Positions 44,359 to 54,200 of a stretch of 64,000 nt of DNA are shown here, piece by piece. This DNA is from Halichondria panicea (taxonomy: Eukaryota > Porifera > Demospongiae > Suberitida > Halichondriidae). The notes beneath the pieces are model-generated. The model was not told where the DNA came from. It did not search any database and saw only the letters and a list, made by a program, of their open reading frames with translations. Positions within the stretch are counted from its first letter, which is position 1; each line of letters starts with the position of its first letter. Position numbers and translations under genes: made by a program. The DNA lies in the NCBI RefSeq assembly GCF_963675165.1, contig NC_087392.1, positions 5,764,376 through 5,828,375 on the forward strand, given 5' to 3'.

Positions 44359-45340
44359 TAGAGCTCATAAAAATGAGAGACTAACGTACAAGGCAGCAGC
44401 TCCGAAGAATATCCTTGGCTGGTACATAGGTCATCACCTTGATAACCAGTTCCTCGGGGAGGTGGGCCACAAAGTCTCTGAACTGTCGAGACTGCAAAGA
44501 CAATTATTGTAATCTCACACAGTATTAATAGTACCATTAGGAGGGTTGCTAGTGTGTAGAGCTCTTGACTGTCCAGACTAGACACCACTAACTGCAGCAC
44601 TTCTTGTGCCTGCCAGTCTGCAAGCGAGAATATTAGCATACACATACGCCCACGCATTGGGTACCTTGTGGAAGCTCTCTAAACCAGGTTACAAAGTGTA
44701 GCACTTGTGAAGGTAAGGTCTCCTGCTATAGTGTGTGTGTATGTGGATAAAACGTTGGTCTTCCATATACAGGAGCTCACCATGTCAGAGGGGATTGTTC
44801 TGTAAAGGAGGCACAATAGTTTCACAGAGGACAGATGTTTTGATAAGTACCTTCTTAAACAGAGTGGGGGGTCAAAGTCCATATGACGCCTGGCTGGTGT
44901 TTGGACTCGTGATGTGTTGTGTGTGATGAGTTGTGTGGGTGTGTGTGGAGAGGAGAGTGGGCGAGATAATCTGTGTGGTGTATTACTGTTACAATGCATG
45001 GACATACTGTATGTACCTTGTGCATGGCCTTGGTGGCGGGTTTAACTGCAACTAGATAATAACAGGTTCGTTATCATGAATGGTACACTGACTGTGGTGG
45101 TACCTGTGGTGTTGTATTGATGGCAGTACTGGTGGCCCTATACAACATCTTGTTCTGTGCATGTTGTTCATTATTATGTGCTATAGGGTAGAGGCACACA
45201 CACACACACACACCTGAGGAATGGTTGATCTAGCCAGTCTAGAGCTGACCTCCCTACTAGCTGGAGTGGAGAGAGGGGATCTGTGTAACATGCTCAGTAG
45301 GTCCCTGTGTCCTACACCCTCCAGTGCCTGCAGTAGGGAC
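37878..45340 (-). CDS. F-box/WD40 repeat protein, Cdc4/FBXW7-type SCF substrate receptor
   Basis: Exons in sense order: ALEGVGHRDLLSML (about 45330-45225), VKPATKAMHK, a Ser/Thr/Pro-rich stretch (about 44995-44860), LPSQVLHFVTWFRELPQ (about 44718-44664), DWQAQEVLQLVVSSLDSQEL (about 44620-44536), and the F-box RQFRDFVAHLPEELVIKVMT (about 44495-44392). Then VSNAWRLVCSTECVWKVKV, SWKDLYLNDLRLRKNWARG and WD40 blades: DKSVRLWKVSTGEC, FVISGSGDHTIKIWNTRTG, GHSGSVWALKQRGELLISGA with HDKT (ends 43476). After a 4,092-base intron it resumes AVLWDIRGCVLSKRLLGHGG (39383 onward), then GSVVTLWTG, LSGGQDGVIKYWDIK, and ends IKLWDFHPTQH-stop at 37878. The helix before the F-box resembles the FBXW7 dimerisation region. 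I cannot assign the exact paralogue. The 5' end lies upstream of 45340 and is not resolved. It would bind SKP1/CUL1 and choose ubiquitination substrates. Confidence 0.85.
38085..38412. repeat. Minisatellite, inverted relative of the 32.5 kb array, in an F-box/WD40 intron
   Basis: Units of acatgtacagtgggaccaca plus ctataggctccgtacacta, about 8 copies. Reverse complement shares cctatagtgtggtcccactg with the SREBP-intron array. Confidence 0.95.
38450..38630. mobile_element. Family 1 foldback element, shortened, in an F-box/WD40 intron
   Basis: ctagctgccataatgaatca, ttttctgatagcttagaaat, catggtccaaggctgaaaat and ggtctctttctaagctcaga follow the family order, with internal loss. Confidence 0.55.
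39381..39478. repeat. 33 bp tandem repeat, three copies, containing a splice acceptor
   Basis: agcctgcatgagggggacaa plus tactgatcaatac repeats at 39381, 39414 and 39447. On the minus strand each unit ends ctcatgcag/GCTGT, so the acceptor of the AVLWDIRG exon is present three times. Confidence 0.9.
39644..42858 (-). CDS. Pseudokinase, coiled-coil, Kelch-repeat protein nested in the F-box/WD40 intron
   Basis: Exon 1 (42858 to about 41630) starts MECPLTVYKIEGVDFSCEDT. Kinase-like domain at about residues 10-275: the VAIK lysine is kept (CTVKQID), HRDL is replaced by HGEL (SHGELCANNVLL), DFG by SDIA (KLSDIAIP), the Gly loop is poor, and the C-lobe APE (HLAPELLL) and DCFAFGALVVHIL are kept. It looks TKL/RAF-like but probably lacks normal catalysis. 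Residues about 310-410 are a long coiled coil (IEIEHLKLQIEELQVENRGL). Exon 2 (about 41001-40736) and exon 3 (40392-39644) carry Kelch blades: VGGVVYFGSGTT, CYLLGGFTDTDFDHP, CLVAVGGSDESLEHKSGALH, ELALIGGMGED. It ends RLTLD-stop. Kinase plus Kelch in one chain is unusual; I recall such combinations from sponge genomes but cannot confirm it here. Function unknown; scaffold or sensor would be a guess. Confidence 0.88.
40395..40715. repeat. 28 bp minisatellite in a Kelch-gene intron, about 11 copies
   Basis: Unit tggtcaatatagtggcggga plus tagtacac, with g/a variants and a shortened ggacac version. It directly abuts the 5' edge of exon 3. Confidence 0.95.
41228..41360. repeat. Three units of the ~45 bp dispersed minisatellite, inverted
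   Basis: agtgtacacagtgggaccac plus actataggctctgtacacta and gctac, in the pseudokinase-Kelch intron. Same family as 32522-33345 and 38085-38412. Confidence 0.95.
41442..41588. mobile_element. Small MITE (147 bp) with ~34 bp imperfect inverted ends
   Basis: Left tacagaggatttcaggttgg, right ccaacctgaaatcctctgta. It lies at the intron edge of the pseudokinase exon. Ends in TA on both sides. Confidence 0.75.
43012..43190. repeat. Two adjacent hairpins in the host intron
   Basis: First: tgaagtgcagccaa (about 43014) pairs with ttggctgcacttca (about 43060). Second: gttgggtcatcacccggtt (about 43130) pairs with aaccgggtgacgccccaac (about 43165). They are upstream of the nested gene's start, so they may belong to a mobile element or to its promoter region. 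Confidence 0.6.
43250..43345 (-). ncRNA. tRNA-like sequence with A and B boxes (tRNA-derived SINE head or tRNA pseudogene)
   Basis: Minus strand reads TGGCTTAGTGGTTAGGG (A-box type) and, about 55 bases on, GGTTCGATTCC (B-box type), then TTTT at 43247-43250 as a Pol III stop. The acceptor stem does not pair (CTGGGAG against the 3' side TTGGGGG), so I do not call a functional tRNA. Confidence 0.4.
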
Positions 45341-45814
45341 ATGCACTAGTATAGTACTGCATAGGTACAAACAGTGCATGGTGCATGTGTAGGTAGAGTC
45401 TATTGTGTTGAGTTTGACCTTCATAAAGTTGTCATAACTTTGTCATACTTTCAAAGTTTCATATACCATTCGAATCCTTGTTAAAAAGCGCTTCTATCTA
45501 CATGCTGTAGAGCTGGTAAGCTCCAACCAGCTAAAAGTTAGCATTTTCCATGTAGAAGTCCCAGGCATACTTGTCCACCACATAAAATAATGAAGCCATA
45601 ATCGACCACATAACTTCCGTGGTTGATCTCAACGCAAATAGACTTTAGTACTAACTGTTGTGAAGAGGTACAAACACTTACTGTCCAGAGATATGACAAA
45701 TGATGTAGTGAGCAACGAATCACCAGCGCTTGCAATAAAGCACACACCTGTAATGAAAAGTACAACAATAGACCATTTGTACAGGGCATATACATTAAAT
45801 AGCCTAGAGCTATT

Positions 45815-46155
45815 CTAGACTGGAAACCACTCCCTTCGCTTCTGGGCTCTGGGGACTGGCAAGTTTCCGTGTTGAGAGTTGTCCTGTTGGAATGCAATTA
45901 GAACAAACCACAAAATGCGTAATTCGTGGGTGATATTAGTTCAGCCTCGATAACAGACCGCCAGTGAATGTACTTATACTCGAGGCCTGTAATATTTTGT
46001 GCAGTAATAGTTAGCGTGTGGGCGGTGGCACATGAGTATTAGTGACGTATACATTCTTGTGGCAGCGTGACATTCCTCACGCACTGGGACAACTCTCAAC
46101 ACGGCAACTTGCCAGTCCCTTTCTCCCGAGAGAAGGGGAGTGGTTTCCAGTCTAG
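45815..46155. mobile_element. MITE with ~75 bp inverted ends
   Basis: Left ctagactggaaaccactccc and ggactggcaagtttccgtgt; right the inverse, ending ccagtctag. Flanks share ctagagctatt, part of which overlaps the inverted end, so the target duplication is 7-11 bp. It lies between the F-box/WD40 gene and TRMT13 and contains a tagcctcgat-family fragment inside (about 45942-45985). Confidence 0.8.
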
Positions 46156-46499
46156 AGCTATTCATGGCTCTGCATAGTGTTCCTCACGTACAGGCTGAGT
46201 GTGTGTGGAGCCCAACCATACAGAGAGGTGGTCCTTGGCTTGCTCATAGCTCAGACTAGTGGCCCTGGTCCGGTATCTCCTGTAACTAGCACACTCAAAC
46301 ACCTCCATTGCTTGTCTTCTTGCTTCTTAGCAGCCACGCCCCCCTTGGTTGCTAGCTCAAAAAAGGCGGCTATTATTTATGAGTCTGCTCTAGTAATAGC
46401 CTCGATTACATGTACACTAGAAGATAGAGGGCGTGGCTTTTTAGAAAAGACTGAAGTGTAGTATGTGCACATTGTGTAGTACAGCTTACAGTGCTAGTG

Positions 46500-47788
46500 A
46501 TGGCTGCTGCAGTAGGGACTGGGCGGTGTGCCTATGTTGTGGAGAGGAGAGGTCGCTATTGTCGAATGGTTCCCGCCACTGGTAGCCTTTATTGTGGGGA
46601 ACATCTGATACACGACACAGCAGGGCAGCAAGTGAGTCTAGGAAACTAGCTTGGCTACATGTAAATGTACACACACTTCTCTCTGCAGGCAAGGGTTAGG
46701 GTTCGCTGTCCTCTGGACCCCTCACACACTATCTATGAAGACCAACTCTCGAAACATGTTCGGAGATGTAATGCTGCCAAGAAACCACGTCCAACCTGTT
46801 ACAGAGACGGTGTGAATTGTGTGCAAGGTATTGTAGACCCCGTCAGTGTGTCATTGTCTGACTGTGTGGAAGCTAGACTAACAGAGCTTTGTGAGCGCGT
46901 CAATACCATCTACCAGGCAGAGTAAGTGCCACACCCCACTTCCCTGTATCCCCTATTACCCCCTCCTGATCCCTGCATACATGTAGGTGTGTTGGAGAAA
47001 ATATTATTACAGAGCAAGTGCTAACTCATTCTTCAATGGAAGTTGACCTCCGTGACCTCTCTAACAGTCCGGTAGCGCGCAAACACCTGACGCAGCAATC
47101 CTCGATTGTTGGCCATTTGGATCGACTCTCTCTTCTTGCTTCCAAGGACACAGCATATATTGAGTTTGGAGCAGGTCGGGGAAAACTGTCAGAGAAGATA
47201 ATAGCAGCTCTTGCAAATCCTAGCAATGTTCATCTGGTGTTGGTGGATAGGTCTAGTTGTCGACGTAAAGCTGATGGTGCATTGCGCACTCTTTCATTGG
47301 AGGGTGCCACGTATCACAGACTCCTCATGGACATACAAGACTTTGATCTAGGAGCATTGGAGGTGTTAAACTCTGTACAGTCAGTGGTAGGAGTGAGCAA
47401 GCATTTGTGTGGTGTTGCTACTGACCTTGCATTGCGTTGTCTTGTTCAAGGAAGGACTGCCAAGTTTAGTGGAGCTTTGATTGCTCTTTGTTGTCACCAC
47501 CGAGCAACCTGGAGTCAGCTAGCAGGACGCGAGTATCTGATACAGCTTGGATTCAGCCCAGAAGACTTTGTATTGTTAAGTCACATGACTAGTTGGGCTG
47601 TGTGTGGTGTGCGCTCAGAGCAGGCCGGATATGTGCCTCACAAGAACGAACTAATCGGTATCATGTGTAAGAGAATAGTGGATTACGCTCGATTGAAGTA
47701 CCTACGAGACAATGGCCTCTCTGCTCAGTTGCTGTATTATGTGACTAGGGACACTTGTCTAGAGAATGTACTTATGCTTGTACAATGA
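46500..47788 (+). CDS. TRMT13: tRNA:m4X modification enzyme TRM13 homologue
   Basis: SAM-dependent tRNA 2'-O-methyltransferase that modifies position 4 of the acceptor stem of tRNA-His, -Gly and -Pro in yeast. Three exons: 46500-46631, 46689-46921, 46987-47788, joined in frame by 57 and 65 base introns. The N-terminal CCCH finger is GRCAYVVERRGRYCRMVPAT plus YCGEH. The next zinc finger of U11-48K type is CPLDPSHTIYEDQLSKHVRR with a following Cys. The C-terminal methyltransferase domain has YIEFGAGRGKLSEKI (SAM loop), VLVDRSSCRRKAD and VSKHLCGVATDLALRC. CCHHRATW follows. It ends ENVLMLVQ-stop. Full length is about 389 residues, somewhat short of human (481). No damage seen. Start chosen because the ATG at 46500 directly leads into the CCCH finger. 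Confidence 0.95.
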
Positions 47789-47869
47789 TATAATTATATA
47801 ATTATGCTTGTGTTGTAAACTGTAAATGACTGCTGAAGGTTGCACCCCCGCCCACTAGTAGTAGACTAG

Positions 47870-47946
47870 CTAGCCTCAATCCCAGGCCGAGTTTTCGCTT
47901 TTATAACGGTTATAAAAGCGAAAACTCGGCCTGGGATCGAGGCTAG
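47870..47946. mobile_element. 77 bp near-perfect palindrome of the tagcctcgat family
   Basis: Two 38 bp arms around one central base, with one mismatch (caatcc versus cgatcc). Core arm sequence ggccgagttttcgcttttat. Probably the reduced form of the MITE seen at 30891-31454, since both share the terminus. Confidence 0.85.
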
Positions 47947-47989
47947 TACCGGTAGTAAGAGAATAACCCCGCCCACTTAGATGCAAAGG

Positions 47990-49085
47990 GAAAGTGCTAT
48001 ATGCTACTGGAGTACCACCATACAATGGACCAACCAACCACTCCTGCCACTTGAACAGGAGGAGACCTCCATTGAGTGCTACCTATTCCAGTGGGTAAGT
48101 TACTGTGTGTTAATTATAAAATAACTTTGAGCTTTTGTGCATGGCAGGTGGCCCATTATCTTTGTATCTAGGTTAGTACTGATTAGAGCTTTGTACAGTT
48201 GGGATCATGCCTCAGGGTGATGTAGAGCCTGTGCTAGGCCCTGCCTTAGGGACTAGCTGTGACCCTGTTGACCTGTTGTATGATTAGCAAGTTGAGCGTC
48301 TTAAGCGATCCTTACCTTTGGGAAAACTTGACAGTATAGCCTCTGTTCGATTTCTAGATTCCTTGCTTTTGGGATCCTGCCATCGCGTTGCGGTATCGGT
48401 AGCCCTAAAGGCATAGGATTTAGAAATCGGAACAGCTGCCCAGTGGGGGCGCAATGACACTTACTGGTGATTGGACAGGAATGATGCAGGATAGCTACGT
48501 TGTCATGACCCGATCGTACCGAGCATGCCACACGTCCTAGCACAGGTTCTATGTTGCTCTGAGACATGATACCTTACTGTTCACTGATCCATTTAGTTAC
48601 CTTGTTCTGTACTCTCTAGGGGTGTACGGTAATTAGGGTGGGGCGAGTGTATGCTGTGCTTATGCTTGTAGCTGTGTGGTGTATCGGTGACTATTCTATA
48701 TCCCTCTCTCTCTCTTCATGTGCAACGGAGGAGTACCACCATACAATGGACCAACCAACCACTCCATCATCCTGCCACTTGAACAGGAGGAGACCTCCAT
48801 TGAGTGCTACCTATTCCAGTGGGTAAGTTACTGTGTGTTAATTATTAAATAGCTTTGAGCTTGTGTGCATGGCAGGTGGCCCATTATCTTTGTATCTAGG
48901 TTAGTACTGATTAGAGCTTTGTACAGTTGGGATCATGCCTCAGGGTGATGTAGAGCCTGTGCTAGGCCCTGCCTTAGGGACTAGCTGTGACCCGGTTGAC
49001 CTGTTGTATGATTAGCAAGTCGAGCGTCTTAAGCGATCCTTACCTTTGGGAAAACTTGACAGTATAGCCTCTGTTTGATTTCATG
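47990..49085 (+). repeat. Tandem array of the ~700 bp subtelomeric unit, two decayed copies
   Basis: Unit landmarks: gagtaccaccatacaatgga (48007, 48729), gtgggtaagttactgtgtgt, and atgcctcagggtgatgtaga (48207, 48935). The second copy stops at about 49080. The frame starting MPQGDVEPVL is broken in these copies by TAG codons where the distal copies have CAG and TGG, and a CpG has become TpG. Confidence 0.9.
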
Positions 49086-49411
49086 ATCAGCTGTCTGTGA
49101 GGTCCACCTATAAATACAAATAATTATTAATGATTATAAACACATAAGTACATTATTATTCCTGTCACCTATATTGTTTTGAGCATGCAAGCTCTTGTCG
49201 TCAGTGCGAGTATGGATCATGGTGTCGATTGTACTAGTACTCTCTGATTCTCCACTATCCACTAAACACTTCCTTGAGCACATCCATATCCATGCTGGAT
49301 AATTATGCAGCGCAGCTCAATCAGAGGTTCAAGGTTGTTGTAAACAAGTAGTCTAGCCACGCCCTCCCCAAGCAATTGTACAACCCCAAACCCTAAGCTA
49401 GCTAGCTAGCT
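49086..49411. other. Upstream flank of NFU1, no gene seen
   Basis: AT-rich sequence between the ~700 bp repeat and NFU1. It includes a gctagctagctagct run just before the ATG. No ORF or RNA gene recognised. Confidence 0.5.
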
Positions 49412-50504
49412 ATGTCTCTGATGAGTGGACTCTGGAGACTGCCAAGACATGGTATGAATAGCTAGCTATAAGTATGTTCCTTGTACCTGACCTACACATA
49501 CAAGTACAGGTGTCGTGTATCAGCCTACCTCCTACCGTACATATGTACATACAGGTGTCAATGTGTGGACTCGTGGGATGTTTGTGCAAGTGCAGTCGAC
49601 TCCAAACCCTAACAGTATGAAGTTTGTTCCTGGTGTGTCTGTGTTAGGTGGTGGTAATACTAGGGACATCCCCACACCAGCCACTGCTAACAGCTCTCCG
49701 CTTGCCCAACAATTATTCAGGATCCATGGGGTTAAAGCTATCTTCCTGGGCAGTGACTTTGTCACTATCACCAAGGTATATGTCTAGATCTACATGTTAA
49801 CATAGCCGTGTGTGTCTACATACCTCACAACCATTCAGGTTAATGATGGAGTTGAGTGGCAAGTCCTTAAGCCTGAAGTGTTTGCTACCATTATGGACTT
49901 CTTTGCATCTGGTGTGCCCGTTGTGAGTGAAGAAGATGAGAACCAACTTGAACAACTAGGTACACACAACACGACCCCCCCCCTGTGTGTGTGTGCATAA
50001 TGACCCCCCTGTGTGTGTGTCATGACCCCCTGTATCTACTAGACGGAGAGGAGGACAATGAGACGGTGGCCATGATCAAAGAGTTGCTCAACACCAGGAT
50101 TAGACCCACAGTACAGGAAGATGGGGGAGATATTGTATACAAGGGATTCCAAGATGGTGTTGTCAAACTTAAATTACAGGTGATTTTATGTCTACCAGTT
50201 GCTACGGTGTTATGTGTGTGTGTGTTATGTGTGTGTGTGTGTATGCAGGGTGCATGTACCAGCTGCCCTAGCTCTGTAGTTACACTCAAGATGGGTGTAC
50301 AGAACATGCTTCAGTTCTATGTACCAGAAGTGAGGGAAGTGGAACAGGTAATCATAACACACTCTGTGGTGTGGCTGACCATCACTATGCTTGCAGGTAT
50401 TGGACGAAGAAGACAATCTAAGTGAAGCAGTCTTTGAACAAATGGAACACAAACTGGATACCACTAAACATATAATGTACTTGCTGTTATTTTTATGCAC
50501 ATGA
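49412..50504 (+). CDS. NFU1: Mitochondrial iron-sulfur cluster scaffold NFU1
   Basis: Carries 4Fe-4S clusters to lipoyl synthase and respiratory enzymes. Exon 1 (49412 onward) gives [13 protein letters not shown], a short basic presequence. After an intron come [20 protein letters not shown] and [17 protein letters not shown] (Nfu N-domain). Then [20 protein letters not shown] (from 49839) and, from 50041, [33 protein letters not shown]. The next exon (50249) starts [20 protein letters not shown] with the CxxC that binds the cluster. The last exon (50397-50504) gives [15 protein letters not shown] and ends FLCT-stop. A donor-like gtacttg inside that exon and an acceptor at 50532 would allow a different C-terminus, so the last 12 residues are uncertain. 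It is the most distal gene recognised, about 12 kb from the telomere. Confidence 0.95.
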
Positions 50505-51289
50505 CTGTGTGCGTGCATGTGTACTGTGCAGGCCTCCCAGATTGCCCACCTTATTCGTGACTATAAAAAGCAGAGAAAAATTGAACCTGTGGACATTATA
50601 ATTATGATGGCAGTAGCTGCACAGAGCTGCATGCCTTAATAGTATTTGTGTCATCATGCATGTCACTTGGTTAAACAATTCTAAGGTAATAGGGAACTGC
50701 TATGGCTGCCTACATGTACTTCATGCAAAATATAGTTGTCGCGCATGTCATGATAGCTAGAGCACATGTCATTTGCAGCGACAAGACAAAGAGAGAGCAA
50801 GACGAGGTGTGCCTGCGGCAGTGCCGGCTGTCTCCTTGTACGTCGGTCATCTTTTGGTGAGTGCTATACTGTACCCTATAGCTAGCAAGGTGGTAGTTGG
50901 ATATTAATAGTGACAGCCTTGTGTTAAAGTAGCTCTGTGTATACTGTCCTGTTCTCTCATGTCTTACTCACAGATAACTACTCAACGCTGCACATCAATC
51001 GCTCTCATAATTTTATTGTCATTTCATCTTTTATGGGGGACGCCCCACTCTTAATTTTTATCACTGAATGGCTGCTGACGTACGAGAGCACTACAAGATA
51101 CGACAGGAAAGGGTCAGTATAATAATTACGTATTGTCCCATGCATAGTGATGTAGTGTACTATCTGTTACTTCCTCTGGTATTCAGCCCCTTATAACTGA
51201 ATTTATATGGAGCCCAGCTTTCTGATCGAGGAGGAGATGATCTGTTATTGGCTATTGGCTCTGAGTGATGGAGTGGATCTACCTCTGAG
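50505..51289. other. NFU1 downstream region, no gene recognised
   Basis: Short open stretches with possible splice sites (gcagcgacaagacaaag at 50778, donor near 50858) show no similarity I recognise. It leads into the 1.2 kb tandem array. Confidence 0.5.
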
Positions 51290-54200
51290 AGACAAAGGGC
51301 CAGTTACTGTATCATGTATGAATATTCTGTTGCTTGTACATTTCGTAGCATTATCAGTAATTGACTGTAGAGTAGCATCTTGAGCTCCCCTTTTTTCATC
51401 AATCTGCAGGCAGTGTATGTGATTTCTGACAGGAAAGGCTACTCTAAACAGAGGGAGTCGGCCACACAAGGTATAGTCTAATAATTACTGTACGGTACTT
51501 AGATGATCTTCTCTATTTGGGGTCAGATGCAAATCACTAGCCAGTTAAAACATTTCTTCTACTCTTGGCTTAAGAAATTGTATTTTATTGTTGTACCAGC
51601 ATTAGGTAGTTAACTCCACTTATGCATTGACCTCTACTACCGTGTAGCAGGAAAGTTCATTATTTGAGCCCTCGAGAAATGTTGTATAGTTGTTCACATT
51701 TCAATGCCAGGAAACCATAGCTTTGCATGGTGCGTGGGAGTGTCTCCATTTATATTACATGAAGTGTGAAGTGTGTTGTAAGTTTGTACAGAGAGGACTC
51801 CCATGGTGGCAATGAATGTATGGCAATGATCTGATGATGGCTCCACTGCTCTGATGGACCAATGCAGGAGAAGTTATTCTGTATAATTATTACACTAAAT
51901 TAATGTATGCCACTGTTTGGATCGGTTTCTGTTCTGCTCAGCTTCTTCCTCCAACTTGCTTACGCAGGCTAAGCTTATTCTTAGTTAGTTCATTCTTAGT
52001 TCATTCTATAGTCTAGTATTATTGTGTCGGTTTGGTTGTTTTATGTTTTTCACCTGGTCATACGGAATCACTTCATTAATTTTTATACAGTGCAGACCGC
52101 ACCTCTATCCACACATTGTACCTGCACATCCTGTATATATGGGGCCACACCCCCACTCACTGTACTGATTTGTGGTCACACCCCCATACATGGTAACCCT
52201 CTTGACCACACCCCCAACCCATGCATTGTGTCGTACATGCTGTGTTTTTGTGTACAGTACACACATCATCCGTGTCTTTGTCCCCACACCTAGTCGGAGG
52301 GAGCAGCAAGTTCTACTAAGAGCCAGCATCACCAACTAACCAACACACTACAAGACCTACCTACTACCAGCTAGGACAGCACACCACCCGAGACAGACTC
52401 TACTATACCATGTAATACGCCTTTGTATTACGATCATGATACAATTTGCTGCCCTCCCTCGCCCATGGATTGAATAATTATGGACACTCGCAGGAGACTG
52501 ACACACAATAATAGACACCAAAGGATAATAGACACCAAAGGGCCAGTTACTGTATCATGTACGAATATTCTGTTGCTTGTACATTTCGTAACATTATCAG
52601 TAATTGACTGTAGAGTAGCTCCCCTTTCTTCATCACTCAATGCAGGCAGTGTATGTGATTTCCTGACAGGAAAGGCTACTCTAAACAGAGGGAGTCGGGC
52701 CACACAAGGTATAGTCTAATAATTATTGTACGGTACTTAGATGATCTTCTCTGTTTTGGGTCAGATGCAATTGCCTTCAATCACTAGCCAGTTTAAAACA
52801 TTTCTTCTACTCTTGGCTTAAGAAATTGTATTTTATTATTGTACCAGCATTAGGTAGTTAACTCCACTTATGCATTGACCTCTACTACTGTGTAGCGGGA
52901 AAGTTCATTATTTGAGCCCTCGAGAAATGTTGTATAGTTGTTCTCATTTCAATGCCAGGAAACCATAGCTTTGCATGGTGCGTGGGAGTGTCTTCCATTT
53001 TTATTACATGAAGTGTGAAGTGTGTTGTAAGTTTGTACAGACCCATGGTGGCAATGATCTGATGATGGCTCCACTGCTCTGATGGACCAATGCAGGAGAA
53101 GTTATTCTGTATAATTATTACACTAAATTAATGTATGCCACTGTTTGGATCGGTTTCTGTTCTGCTCAGCTTCTTCCTCCAACTTGCTTACGCAGGCTAA
53201 GCTTATTCTTAGTTCATTCTTAGTTCATTCTATAGTCTAGTATAATTATTGTCGGTTTGGTTGTTTTATGATTTTCACCTGGTCATACGGAATCACTTCA
53301 TTATTATCAGTGCAGACCACACCTCTATCCACACATTGTACCTGCACATCCTGTATATATGGGGCCACAATATGGGGCCACACCCCCACTCACTGTACTG
53401 ATATGTGGTCACACCCCCATACATGGTAACCCTCTTGACCACACCCCCACCCATGCATTGTGTCGTACATGCCGTGTTTTTGTGTACTGTACAGTACACA
53501 CATCATCCGTGTCTTTATCCCCACACCTAGTCGGAGGGAGCAGCAAGTTCTACTAAGAGCCAGCATCACCAACTAACCAACACACTACAAGACCTACCTA
53601 CTACCAGCTAGGACAGCACACCACCCGGGACAGACTCTACTATACCATGTAATACGCCTTTGTATTACGATCATGATACAATTTGCTGCCCTCCCTCGCC
53701 CATGGATTGAATAATTATGGACACTCGCAGGAGACTGACACACAATAATAGACACCAAAGGATAATAGACACCAAAGGGCCAGTTACTGTATCATGTACA
53801 AATATTCTGTTGCTTGTACATTTCGTAACATTATCAGTAATTGACTGTAGAGTAGCTCCCCTTTCTTCATCACTCAATGCAGGCAGTGTATGTGATTTCC
53901 TGACAGGAAAGGCTACTCTAAACAGAGGGAGTCGGGCCACACAAGGTATAGTCTAATAATTATTGTACGGTACTTAGATGATCTTCTCTGTTTTGGGTCA
54001 GATGCAATTGCCTTCAATCACTAGCCAGTTTAAAACATTTCTTCTACTCTTGGCTTAAGAAATTGTATTTTATTATTGTACCAGCATTAGGTAGTTAACT
54101 CCACTTATGCATTGACCTCTACTACTGTGTAGCGGGAAAGTTCATTATTTGAGCCCTCGAGAAATGTTGTATAGTTGTTCTCATTTCAATGCCAGGAAAC

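Noticed and set aside
46693-46706. gggttagggtt inside TRMT13 as an interstitial telomere
   Set aside because: Only about two units, and it encodes ARVRVRCP of the zinc finger region. Similar short runs at 14950 and 23035 are also too short to mean anything.
52434-53956. 89- and 79-residue open frames repeated in the 1.2 kb units
   Set aside because: They are identical because copies 2 and 3 are near-identical DNA, are disrupted in copies 1 and 4, and resemble no family I know.
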